DNA of 64,000 bases, from contig CASIAB010000011.1 of NCBI GenBank assembly GCA_949372635.1, positions 1 to 64,000 on the forward strand, in the 5' to 3' direction. Position 1 is the first letter of the stretch, and every line of letters begins with the position of its first letter. This DNA comes from an uncultured Pseudomonadales bacterium. Its GTDB lineage: Bacteria > Pseudomonadota > Gammaproteobacteria > Pseudomonadales > Pseudohongiellaceae. The position numbers and the translations under genes were made by a program. The notes beneath the pieces were generated by a model, which did no database searches, was not told where the DNA came from, and was given only the letters and a program-made list of their open reading frames with translations. Of the stretch, positions 43,824 to 51,559 are shown in pieces.

Positions 43824-46229
43824 CTAGTGCATGGATTCGTAAAACCGTTCGATATACGTTTTTCGATCTAAAGACCGTTTGTACCTGGAACTTTCTCTTG
43901 GATACAAATCGGATGTGTTAATGCCTCCAAGAGACGCTTGCCGTTCAACGATGAGTTCGAGTGAGACCTCATGGTTTTTAAGGATGTCAAACATGGTCAT
44001 GAACACCGTTGATCTACCGGTGCCGTCCCAACATTGAACGTAAACCGTCTCATCGTCACTAATGGAATCAACTAGCTCAATGAATTCTTTCTCTTGGAAA
44101 GATTCAGGAAATACTGGAATGAAAAACCGATTATATTCAATGTTGTGTTTTTGAGCCATTTGCTCATTTGTAAGTATCTCAGTCGGCGAAAGTTGGATAT
44201 TTTCAATCAGTTCATACACCGGTTCACTTCCCCAATGTATCTTGGACGTCGCGATTGTCGAATTTTTATTGAGAAACTCTACGAATTCATTTTCCATCTC
44301 TTTCATGGAATTTATTCCGGACTGAGGGTTTTTCACATCTTTGATATCTGTAATATAAGATTTGTACCAAGTGACAGGAAGTCCATCTAAATACACGTGT
44401 GGTTCCTGGCGGACATCAATGATGCGCAACTTTCCTCCGGTTTCTTGTTTTAGTTTTATCATTTGCTCTTCAGTCAACTGTCCGCCACCTGCCATGTTTA
44501 GTTCTTGTAGGCCCTTCAGCTTATCTTGTGAGATGCCAGTTAGATTATTGGTTGAACGAAACCTGAGCGGATTATTACTCTCTGGATTTATGACGTGCAC
44601 TACTTCAAGGTTTTTACTTGAGTCTAGGTACTCAATATAATTGCGCGATTCTGCCGCTCCAGTTAGTGAAGCAGCTCTACCAGGATACCGCTTGAGAGAA
44701 AGATTAAAACTTTGCAAAGCTTCTTCGTATCTCTTTTCTTGAAATAACAACTCGCCATATACCTCGGAAGGCGGTTTTGGAATCGTTGGAGGTCCATAAT
44801 CAAAAGATTTTTCAATTAGCATTGAGGAAGATTGAGCTATTGTTGCAAGCCCCGTTTCGATATCTCCTTTTTTGTAAGCTATCATACCGGTCAAAAGAAC
44901 CTGCATTGTGAGGACATTAATGTCGTCTCGGCTTAGGTTTTGTAGTGCATCTTGTGAAACAGGTTCATATGTTAGAAATGAGGTGTACTTAACACTACCT
45001 TCGATATCACCATCAATAGAGAAAAGTAACTCGGCATGTTTCATCGCTTCATTTAGGCTATTTCTTTGCAGTGCGAGATAAGCATTTGAATAATGATAAA
45101 TGGCTTGATCAATAGGTAGGAATCCATCTAACTCAATAGATACGTCCAAAGCCTCGTTCATCGAATCTTGAGCATCACTAATGTAATGCGCGCGCATCAG
45201 CATAAAATACCTACGATGCAATTTGGCAGTTGCTATTCTAGACTCTTCCCTCATCTCATTTAGCATTTCTAATGCGGTGGAAGTATCATCTTTTTGTAAG
45301 TAGCCATACAGAAGCCACCAAACTGAGTGATAATAGTTCGTGTAGTAGGCTTCAAATGCCGTCAACTGACCCAAGCTGGCATTTTTTTCAATGAGTTGTT
45401 TTTCACCTGCTCTAAGAGATTTGATGTTTGAAATAATTACATCATCCCACATGCCGAGTGCGAGGTAGATGTGAGAAGGCATGTGGCTAATGTGTGTGTT
45501 TTCTTTGATCGTAGAATCGTTTGTCAGTTCATCATATCGGAGAGCAGGGCGCATGCCCAATTGGGCATGAGTTGGATCATCATAGCTGTGAATTAAATAG
45601 TGCAATACGCCATGATGTTCTGGATATCTAATGAACAAGCTTTCCAGTATGCCCGCGGCTTTCATATATGTACGTAAATCTCGTCCTTCGCCACTGGTGC
45701 CTAAAAGTGCGAGTGCATAGAAACTCCCAACCTCGACATTGTCGGGATATTTCGAATAAAGCGCTTCCATGAAATCTGCGTATTCATTTACTCGCACAGA
45801 GTGATTTTTTTCTTCGTATAGTAATTCAATGGCTTCCATCAACCCGGCTTCCAAAGGGTTCTTCGCTTTCTCCAAGCGTGCTTGAGCAGTTGTAGCTAAC
45901 CTTGCAAGTACTGTGCGTCCGCCCTCCAAGTCTTCAACGTCCCAGAGTGGATGGATAAGGCTCATTGCTTCGCCCCAATATGCTAATACAAATTCAGGAT
46001 TCAGCTCCTGAATTTGGCGAAATGTTTGTGCTGCGGACATGTATTCAAAATTGTGAAGCAGGGTAATGGCTTCTATGAACATGTCCTCTACTTCTCTTGT
46101 GACTGAATTGCCAGACACTATTCCATAGTTGGCCGAAGAAAAAACCGATCTTCCAGAATTAGCTTCATACTTTTGACTTTCGCAAGAGACCAAAAAGAAC
46201 AGGAGGAGAAAGGTTGTTATCCTATACAT
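43824..46229 (-). CDS. Lipoprotein with TPR domain fused to a PTP-like phytase domain
   Basis: An 801-residue protein. Residues 1-16 form a lipoprotein signal (MYRITTFLLLFFLVSCESQ, lipobox LVSC). About residues 40-550 are helical TPR-like repeats, sharing EFVLAYWGEAMSLIHPLW with the exported TPR protein at 14906. About residues 600-801 form a cysteine phosphatase: IIDVRQEPHVYLDGLPVTWY is the typical start region of PTP-like phytases, and the P-loop CWDGTGRS (C733 to R739) is a proper CX5R with the following helix FMTMFDILKN. The usual histidine before the cysteine is glutamine. It may dephosphorylate inositol phosphates or phosphoproteins at the cell envelope. It has no close neighbours on its strand. 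Confidence 0.82.
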   Translation of the reverse strand: MYRITTFLLLFFLVSCESQKYEANSGRSVFSSANYGIVSGNSVTREVEDMFIEAITLLHNFEYMSAAQTFRQIQELNPEFVLAYWGEAMSLIHPLWDVEDLEGGRTVLARLATTAQARLEKAKNPLEAGLMEAIELLYEEKNHSVRVNEYADFMEALYSKYPDNVEVGSFYALALLGTSGEGRDLRTYMKAAGILESLFIRYPEHHGVLHYLIHSYDDPTHAQLGMRPALRYDELTNDSTIKENTHISHMPSHIYLALGMWDDVIISNIKSLRAGEKQLIEKNASLGQLTAFEAYYTNYYHSVWWLLYGYLQKDDTSTALEMLNEMREESRIATAKLHRRYFMLMRAHYISDAQDSMNEALDVSIELDGFLPIDQAIYHYSNAYLALQRNSLNEAMKHAELLFSIDGDIEGSVKYTSFLTYEPVSQDALQNLSRDDINVLTMQVLLTGMIAYKKGDIETGLATIAQSSSMLIEKSFDYGPPTIPKPPSEVYGELLFQEKRYEEALQSFNLSLKRYPGRAASLTGAAESRNYIEYLDSSKNLEVVHVINPESNNPLRFRSTNNLTGISQDKLKGLQELNMAGGGQLTEEQMIKLKQETGGKLRIIDVRQEPHVYLDGLPVTWYKSYITDIKDVKNPQSGINSMKEMENEFVEFLNKNSTIATSKIHWGSEPVYELIENIQLSPTEILTNEQMAQKHNIEYNRFFIPVFPESFQEKEFIELVDSISDDETVYVQCWDGTGRSTVFMTMFDILKNHEVSLELIVERQASLGGINTSDLYPRESSRYKRSLDRKTYIERFYESMH

Positions 46230-46408
46230 AAAAATTCACATTAGATTTTCAAAGAGATTCATAGTTATCTACTAATGTAGCAGGATTTGCAAATCAAGAT
46301 TACAGAACTACCGCCGGAAGCTGATTGGTATCAGGTCTTGCGAATCGAAGGTATCGGAGCAAGCGCACGAAGCTCAGGCGTGGTGCTCCTGACGCGTGCA
46401 TGTGCTGC

Positions 46409-46594
46409 TCACCTTGGTAAATCACCAGGGCCTCGTATAGAACAAGGTAAAGCAACCTTAAAGCACGGCAATACACTAAACAAGGACAGCCCATTGGGTA
46501 GAGTCTGTTGCGGGCTAGGAGTGCTCTCCTGAGCTAGGCCGTTCTGTGTGGCGACTAATAAGATGAAAAAACTGAGGTGTGACAGATGCTTCAT
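46409..46594 (-). CDS. Possible small exported protein, perhaps truncated
   Basis: ATG 46594 starts MKHLSHLSFFILLVATQNGL with cleavage likely after AQ, followed by only 39 residues (ESTPSPQQTLPNGLSLFSVL). AATGAGAACTATGAAG resembles the cassette leader. No family. It may be the front of a frameshifted larger protein. Confidence 0.35.
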   Translation of the reverse strand: MKHLSHLSFFILLVATQNGLAQESTPSPQQTLPNGLSLFSVLPCFKVALPCSIRGPGDLPR

Positions 46595-46809
46595 AGTTCT
46601 CATTGTGGTTAGTGCCCAGTTGAAAAAACTGACTCTTTCAAAGATCGTTCTATAAGGTGGGATCAAGCCACGAGATGTAGTGCTTCGAAGCCAGAATTGG
46701 CTATTGCATGTAATCAGACAGAGGTTGTACGTTCTTAAGACACGTCGATGTACGTTCTTTAGTTCAATTTTTACACTAATCGCCAAAATGATGGTTTCGA
46801 TTCCCAAAC

Positions 46810-47697
46810 TTAGGGATAACGCTGGAAGAACGTCCAGATGAGTTCACTAGCAGAGATGTCCTGAGTGACGTGACTTCCCGGCCGCGAAATTGGTCCGCCA
46901 GGCCACGTGTGGCCGCCTCCTTCAATGAGATACCATTCGGTGGCGGCGGTGCAGCCTGACCACGTGTAGCGCAGGACTTCAGTACTAACCCTGCTTTGAG
47001 TAGGTTCAGAAGCACAGCCATTGTGACGTGCCCAGCGCGCCATGATCTCCTGCATAGGTGGATCGAACCACGGAGTGCCTGATCCTTCGATGGGTACGAT
47101 CCTATCCGCATCACCCTGGAAAGAGAGCATAGGACGAGGGCCAGCATCGGCACATTCCTCCGTGTAGTAATAGCGATAGGACACCGGGGCGAATGCGGCG
47201 AAGGGCGTGTCAGCAAGACAGGCTAGTGTTGAGCTTATATCGCCACCAGCGGACATGCCTGTGGCGTAAAATTGCTGCGTACAGAATTCGTCTTGCAGCG
47301 ATGCGACTAACTCCAGAATGAAATTCACATCATAGTCGCGCTCGCGTTTTACAGCCTCCCATGCGCTGTTCCAATAGGTGGCCAATGGATGATTCTGATC
47401 CACATAATGTTTGTTAGCATCCGGATGTACGAGAACAAACCCTTCGCGATCAGCAATAAGGGGGAAGTTGCTGTAGCGAAACTCTCCTTCTGCTGTGCCA
47501 GTCGCTCCATGGAAATCGAAAACCACATTTGCACAGTCTCCCGCCAGGAATCCCACTGGCAGTCGTAATAGGTATTTGCGTTCTATGCCGGCACTGCCAA
47601 CAAAAGCGCGGGTTTCATAATCGGTCAAGTCAGGGGTTTGGCTAGATGCAAGCTGCCCCATAAATAATACCGATACCATAACAACTACGCGTAACAT
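46810..47697 (-). CDS. Exported esterase, PHB depolymerase/LpqC-like
   Basis: A 295-residue protein with a signal peptide (MLRVVVMVSVLFMGQLASSQ). It shows VVFDFHGATGTAEGEF (oxyanion region), the nucleophile YATGMSAGGDISSTLACL, the acid in MLSFQGDADRIVPIEG and the histidine in YLIEGGGHTWPGG, all typical of the secreted LpqC/poly-hydroxybutyrate depolymerase/feruloyl esterase family (COG3509). It hydrolyses ester bonds of polymers or plant phenolics outside the cell; which one cannot be told. Followed downstream by the possible exported peptide; preceded by the hybrid frame at 47861. Confidence 0.87.
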   Translation of the reverse strand: MLRVVVMVSVLFMGQLASSQTPDLTDYETRAFVGSAGIERKYLLRLPVGFLAGDCANVVFDFHGATGTAEGEFRYSNFPLIADREGFVLVHPDANKHYVDQNHPLATYWNSAWEAVKRERDYDVNFILELVASLQDEFCTQQFYATGMSAGGDISSTLACLADTPFAAFAPVSYRYYYTEECADAGPRPMLSFQGDADRIVPIEGSGTPWFDPPMQEIMARWARHNGCASEPTQSRVSTEVLRYTWSGCTAATEWYLIEGGGHTWPGGPISRPGSHVTQDISASELIWTFFQRYP

Positions 47698-47860
47698 AAT
47701 TAAAAGTCTTAGCTCAAAAATTTTTCTACTCCTTATCTGTGAACTACTTAGAGACGCGGCAGGCCTGTAGAGTTTTACTAGACTGAGTCTAGGTGACTGC
47801 TTTCGATTCAGTCTTCTCGCTATTTAGTTCGGCGATCCAGGTGATACACAAGTGTCGCTG

Positions 47861-48196
47861 CTATTTCTGTGCTCGTTGAGCTAAACGTTCATGAATGGCT
47901 TCGATAAACTCTGCGGTGGTGCCGCAGCAGCCTCCTACGAGATTGGCGCCTAGGTCCAGCCATTTTTTGACGAAATCGGCATAGCTGCTTGGCGTGATAT
48001 CTTCTCGAATCATAAGTGAGCCATCTTTCTCTTTGTCCCCAGTTAACAGCCAGTGTGCTCTCGTTTGTTGTTGAGCACCTATAGCTATTCTCTGAGACTG
48101 TCTCATCTCGAGCCCTACGAATAGCAATCCCGCAAGCACAATTAATATACCTAGCAGTTGGACCCATGTATCTAAGCTAACTTTCTTCATATTCAT
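47861..48196 (-). pseudogene. Hybrid frame: QSQRIA-family front joined to a homocysteine S-methyltransferase tail
   Basis: The 111-residue frame starts inside R2 copy b with MNMKKVSLDTWVQLL, a membrane helix and MRQSQRIAIGAQQQTRAHWL, as in the family at 34878. From about residue 62 it changes to EDITPSSYADFVKKWLDLGA and NLVGGCCGTTAEFIEAIHER, the zinc-binding end (GGCCGTT) of homocysteine S-methyltransferases. The catalytic barrel before it is missing, so this end cannot be an enzyme. A fusion of two gene fragments. Confidence 0.7.
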
Positions 48197-48242
48197 ACCC
48201 AGAAGATACTATAGATATAGGCTGGCAAGTATAGCTTGAGAG
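48185..48242 (-). repeat. R2 repeat, copy b
   Basis: 58 bp matching 34606-34663; on the minus strand it ends TATCTTCTGGGTATGAATATG and provides the start codon of the hybrid frame at 47861. Confidence 0.85.
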
Positions 48243-48442
48243 ACGTTGAGATAGGTGGTTTTCAATGCATAAGCCCCAAACAGGCCAAATTCGCTGCAGT
48301 TGGAGGACATAAAGGCGTTAACTGCGGATTAATGGCAGCTAATTACAATCCTTCAATTTACGGCAATGTTTCGTCATCAACGCCTGAGACAGACCTCGAT
48401 GCTATTCACTTAGAAGCGCTACGGCCACTGCCTAAGGATTAA

Positions 48443-48664
48443 TCAACCGCCACCCTCTCCACCGCCACTCCCCGAGGAGGGAGTTCGTTTCCAAGAATAA
48501 TTGCAGGCTTTGCAATGTATTTGCTGCCTACCATCTTCATCCAATTCATTCATTCGCTTCTGCGAAAGGATGGACTTGAGGGTTTCGCAATTAGGACAGC
48601 GCAACATCACAAAAAATGCTCTTGAAACAGCAAGTATCAGTATAGCAAATATGATTTCGGCCAT
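48443..48664 (-). CDS. Small membrane protein with a two-CxxC zinc ribbon
   Basis: A 73-residue protein: N-terminal hydrophobic stretch (MAEIIFAILILAVSRAFFVM), then CPNC and, 30 residues on, CKAC, a likely zinc ribbon, and a glycine-rich end. No family name. The hydrophobic start and paired cysteine motifs suggest a real gene. Its 3' end lies against the region of R2 copy b. Confidence 0.55.
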   Translation of the reverse strand: MAEIIFAILILAVSRAFFVMLRCPNCETLKSILSQKRMNELDEDGRQQIHCKACNYSWKRTPSSGSGGGEGGG

Positions 48665-48786
48665 AGGTTAATCACTAAATTCATTATTTGCTATCTGATA
48701 ACCGGTGTCATAGAACTGAATTTCTGACATGAGAAAATCTCGATGGCCCTTTAGGCTGCTAACTGGAAAGTTCGAATTAGCTGTAT

Positions 48787-48812
48787 AAAAAGGAGTCACA
48801 GGACTCCTTTTT
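48787..48812. terminator. Bidirectional terminator
   Basis: AAAAAGGAGTC and GACTCCTTTTT form a perfect 11-bp stem with a 4-base loop, 23 bp past the stop of the 236-residue gene. Confidence 0.9.
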
Positions 48813-48834
48813 ACTTTCATAGACCTTTAAAATT

Positions 48835-49545
48835 TTACTGGTTAGTCCAAGTCTTAACCGTATTCACCATGCTATTTGAATATACGGCAGAGATGCTGTT
48901 TACGGCTCTTTGAAAAGAAGCCATTCCGAGGCGGTCAGAATTTCTGACTGATAATAACGTAGAAAAATTGTTGGCCTGATAAACCACTAGGTGCGTTCCA
49001 GTTGCATCGCCGGGTGCTGTGATGCGCCAGAGACCTGCATTCACATCCCAATTGGTAGGATCAGAGTTAACCAGCTGTTGCCACTCCGCTGCGAATGCGG
49101 CCTCATCAGTAACATCTATGACAATCCAGCGAGAGGCATATAAGTCACTTGTGAGCGCATCAGCATTATTGTTTGTAATTCCAGTTGGTTCGAACATAAC
49201 ATTTAATACTGTGTTGGACGCCGCGCCAAACTCTGTTAAGAATTCATTCCAATCTGCTGAAAGCGCATTCTTTAAAAATGCATCGTCCATGCCCTCAACT
49301 GACGGATAAAAAACTGCTAGGTTGTGTGTCGCAGATGAATTCCCATTAGCGACATACTGTGAAAGAATCGCGGTCGCTGGTATAGAATTGCTGGTCTCAG
49401 ATTCAGTATATTTGTCCATTGCGGCGAGGAGTCTACTGGGATCGGTGACTTCTATATCAAAGCCCAAAGCTATCTGCGCATTGCTTGAGGCACTGCTTAT
49501 TACTAACCCAAATGCGATTAAAAAACCTTTTGAAAAACGTGTCAT
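48835..49545 (-). CDS. Exported protein of unknown function
   Basis: A 236-residue protein with a signal peptide (MTRFSKGFLIAFGLVISSAS, cleavage after NAQ). The mature part contains two similar-looking alpha/beta halves (LLAAMDKYTESETSNSIPAT; VTDEAAFAAEWQQLVNSDPT), as in dimeric ferredoxin-like folds, though this is only suggestive. GGAGAT lies 6 bases before the ATG. It is preceded on its own strand by the inverted R1 copy 16 about 145 bp upstream and followed by a strong terminator, so it looks like a cassette gene in reverse orientation. Confidence 0.65.
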   Translation of the reverse strand: MTRFSKGFLIAFGLVISSASSNAQIALGFDIEVTDPSRLLAAMDKYTESETSNSIPATAILSQYVANGNSSATHNLAVFYPSVEGMDDAFLKNALSADWNEFLTEFGAASNTVLNVMFEPTGITNNNADALTSDLYASRWIVIDVTDEAAFAAEWQQLVNSDPTNWDVNAGLWRITAPGDATGTHLVVYQANNFSTLLSVRNSDRLGMASFQRAVNSISAVYSNSMVNTVKTWTNQ

Positions 49546-49690
49546 TTTTTATATCTCCAATTTTTTGCTTAAGTGAAAACCTATAAAGGATATTAGGTTT
49601 AGTATACTATATTACTGATTCTCGAAATAAATAGCTGAGCAAGGTGCATCTGATTTAAGACTCGTGGGTAAGCCGAAAATTATCTAACAC

Positions 49691-49765
49691 CTAACCGTCC
49701 GTTCAGAATAGTGTGTATACGGGTGAAATGGAACCATTCTGACTTATCGGGGTGCGCTAGGGCTT
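49691..49765 (-). repeat. R1 repeat, copy 16, inverted
   Basis: Minus-strand copy: GATAAGTCAGAATGGTTCC, then CACCCGTATACACACTATTC and ending GGACGGTTAGGT. The 5' third (CCCTAGGGG block) is degraded to CGCACCCC. The only copy in this orientation; it starts at the stop of the 65-residue gene and precedes the gene at 48835. Confidence 0.85.
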
Positions 49766-49954
49766 AGGCTCTGATGAGAGCCCGTCAGGCATTAGCTTCA
49801 GGTAACATTGCCGCGGTTCAAAAGCTTCTGGTTCAGGGGTGACTTCCGGCATTGGTCCTTGGGGCCATTCGAAGCCGCAGCGAAAGTCAGCAACCATCTG
49901 ATCGATCTTCCTTTGCAGACGGTGCTCTCTAGCGGCCTGTAATTCATCTTCCAT
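49757..49954 (-). CDS. Small soluble protein of unknown function
   Basis: A 65-residue protein, MEDELQAAREHRLQRKIDQM followed by a proline-rich acidic middle (PMPEVTPEPEAFEPRQ). No known motif. Its stop lies within the end of R1 copy 16, repeating the gene-then-R1 pattern. Confidence 0.4.
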   Translation of the reverse strand: MEDELQAAREHRLQRKIDQMVADFRCGFEWPQGPMPEVTPEPEAFEPRQCYLKLMPDGLSSEPKP

Positions 49955-50070
49955 TCGACAACCAAGGCTTTGCTAAAAGGAATATTTCCAGGTAGTTGTA
50001 TTAATGGTAATCTTGATTAAGTTTACATGGTTAACATCTGAATAATAAATTGGTAAATGAGGAAGCAATC

Positions 50071-51039
50071 ATGAGAATTATAGAGGCACTTTTGCTGGTA
50101 ACACTTTTAACCGCATCCTTCGAAGTAGCAGCTCAACGCCCAAATCGACCGTTATTTCCTTTGCAGGCCTACACGCTTAGCCAGTATATGCCTATTGAAT
50201 ACAGCGAAGCTTTCGACATGCCTGCTGAATTTGAAGGTGAATCTTACGCAGCCGTTGCCGTCAATGCGCGCGGCAATCTTGTGATCCTCAGCCGCGGCAG
50301 TACACCATTTTTAGAATTCACTATCGATGGTGAGTTTGTCCGCTCTTTTGGAACTGAAGGGCTGATCAGACGTGCGCACGGGCTTTTCATAGAAGCCAAT
50401 GACACTATCTGGGTCACAGATGTAGCCGACCATGTTGTTATGAAGCTGGATCGCAATGGCAATGAGTTAATGACCATTGGCACACGTGGTGAAAGTGGTG
50501 AATGGGATGAGACTACTGGCGCACATTTGTTTGAGCAGCCTAACGACCTGACTCTGGATTCCGCAGGAAATATCTATGTGGTGCAGGGACATGGCGGAGC
50601 CAACCCGCGCGTGCTGAAATTCAATCCTGGCGGCGAATTTATCTCGCAATGGGGAAGCCGCGGTTATGGGCCAGGGCAGTTCTGGGTCGCGCATGCCATC
50701 GAGATTGATGCTGACGACGTTTTGTATGTAGCAGATCGCGAAAATATGCGTATTCATCGCTTCGACACAGCGGGCAACTTACTGGGTGAGTGGAGTTTTG
50801 ATGCCATGGTGTGTGCTTTGTTTCTTCACAGTGATGGCTTTATGTACATGACCACCGGTTTCGATGGTCAGCTGGCTAAGGTTGATATGACTGGAAGAGT
50901 GATGGGCGCTATCGGCAGGCCTGGAACAGAGAATGGTCAGTTTGGAGAGGCACATGCATTGACTCTTGATAATGTGGGCAATGTTTATATTACTGATGTA
51001 ATAAACCGGCGCGTGCAAAAGTTTGAAAAACAGGACTAA
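50071..51039 (+). CDS. Exported NHL-repeat beta-propeller protein, third paralogue
   Basis: ATG 50071 has GAGGAAG 7-8 bases upstream and gives a signal peptide (MRIIEALLLVTLLTASFEVA). The 322-residue protein has propeller units IEANDTIWVTDVADH, LDSAGNIYVVQGHGGANPRV, IDADDVLYVADRENMR and LDNVGNVYITDVINR. It shares the HGxxV/WGSRGYGPGQF segments with the proteins at 8689 and 24924 but lacks their cysteine-rich start. Function as amidating-lyase-like enzyme or binding propeller is open. Its place next to the tRNA-Met suggests it is the last gene of the island. Confidence 0.85.
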   Translation: MRIIEALLLVTLLTASFEVAAQRPNRPLFPLQAYTLSQYMPIEYSEAFDMPAEFEGESYAAVAVNARGNLVILSRGSTPFLEFTIDGEFVRSFGTEGLIRRAHGLFIEANDTIWVTDVADHVVMKLDRNGNELMTIGTRGESGEWDETTGAHLFEQPNDLTLDSAGNIYVVQGHGGANPRVLKFNPGGEFISQWGSRGYGPGQFWVAHAIEIDADDVLYVADRENMRIHRFDTAGNLLGEWSFDAMVCALFLHSDGFMYMTTGFDGQLAKVDMTGRVMGAIGRPGTENGQFGEAHALTLDNVGNVYITDVINRRVQKFEKQD

Positions 51040-51123
51040 AACCTTGTTATCGCTTCTACCGACCTTGGAAATACCGGGTTTATCTTCTCTCTTTAGTACA
51101 TAGACGACTAACATTGGTTAAGC

Positions 51124-51178
51124 CTTCATATTCATACCCAGAAGATACTATAGATATAGGTTGTCAGGTATCGCTTGG
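51124..51178 (-). repeat. R2 repeat, copy c
   Basis: 55 bp matching the other R2 copies; on the minus strand its ATGAATATGAAG is followed by GCT TAA, so no protein is encoded. Between it and the tRNA (51252-51275) lies GTGACCCCAAGGCGACCCCA, an arm-like direct repeat. Confidence 0.8.
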
Positions 51179-51309
51179 TTGAGGGCGTTAGACTATTTCT
51201 CTGTTGGAGCCTGAGATATGAATCAAGGAGGTCGATAGGGTTCTGCGGTGACCCCAAGGCGACCCCAGATTTCATATTTCTAGGCAAGAACCTTTTTAGC
51301 CTTTAAATA

Positions 51310-51386
51310 TGGTAGCAATGGGTGGACTTGAACCACCGACCCCAGCATTATGAATGCTGTGCTCTAACCAGCTGAGCTACATTGCC
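51310..51386 (-). tRNA. tRNA-Met (CAT), elongator
   Basis: 77 bases with CCA encoded. It reads GGCAATGTAGCTCAGCTGG at the 5' end, has the anticodon loop CTCATAA-type (TTCATAA with CAT) and a T-arm GGTTCAAGTCC. The acceptor closes by GGCAATG with CATTGCT (one G-U pair). Its 3' end faces the island and is duplicated there at 30668 (25 bases), 43235 (14) and in weaker form at 11909 and 14143. Confidence 0.95.
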
Positions 51387-51559
51387 AAAAATTTTTACTG
51401 GGTCTTACTACTGCACTGCATCTGCAACTTTGAATTCCAAGCTACAGCACATTAGAAACCCGCGCTACGAAATTTCAAATCTTTCAATTTCGTACATGAA
51501 TTCTGTGTCTTAACCCCGAAAGGCCGCGAATTTTCGGCATTCCGAGGGTGTTTGTCAAG

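Noticed and set aside
46287..46532. 81-residue plus-strand frame opposite the possible exported peptide
   Set aside because: No start signal or motif; overlaps the more plausible minus-strand signal peptide frame.
48236..48442. 68-residue plus-strand frame starting in R2 copy b
   Set aside because: TTG start without ribosome-binding site, no family, antisense to R2; not enough support.
12073..49765. R1 as an IS end or MITE
   Set aside because: No flanking target duplication could be recognised, no transposase is present in 39 kb, and uniform orientation of fifteen copies is unlike random transposition.
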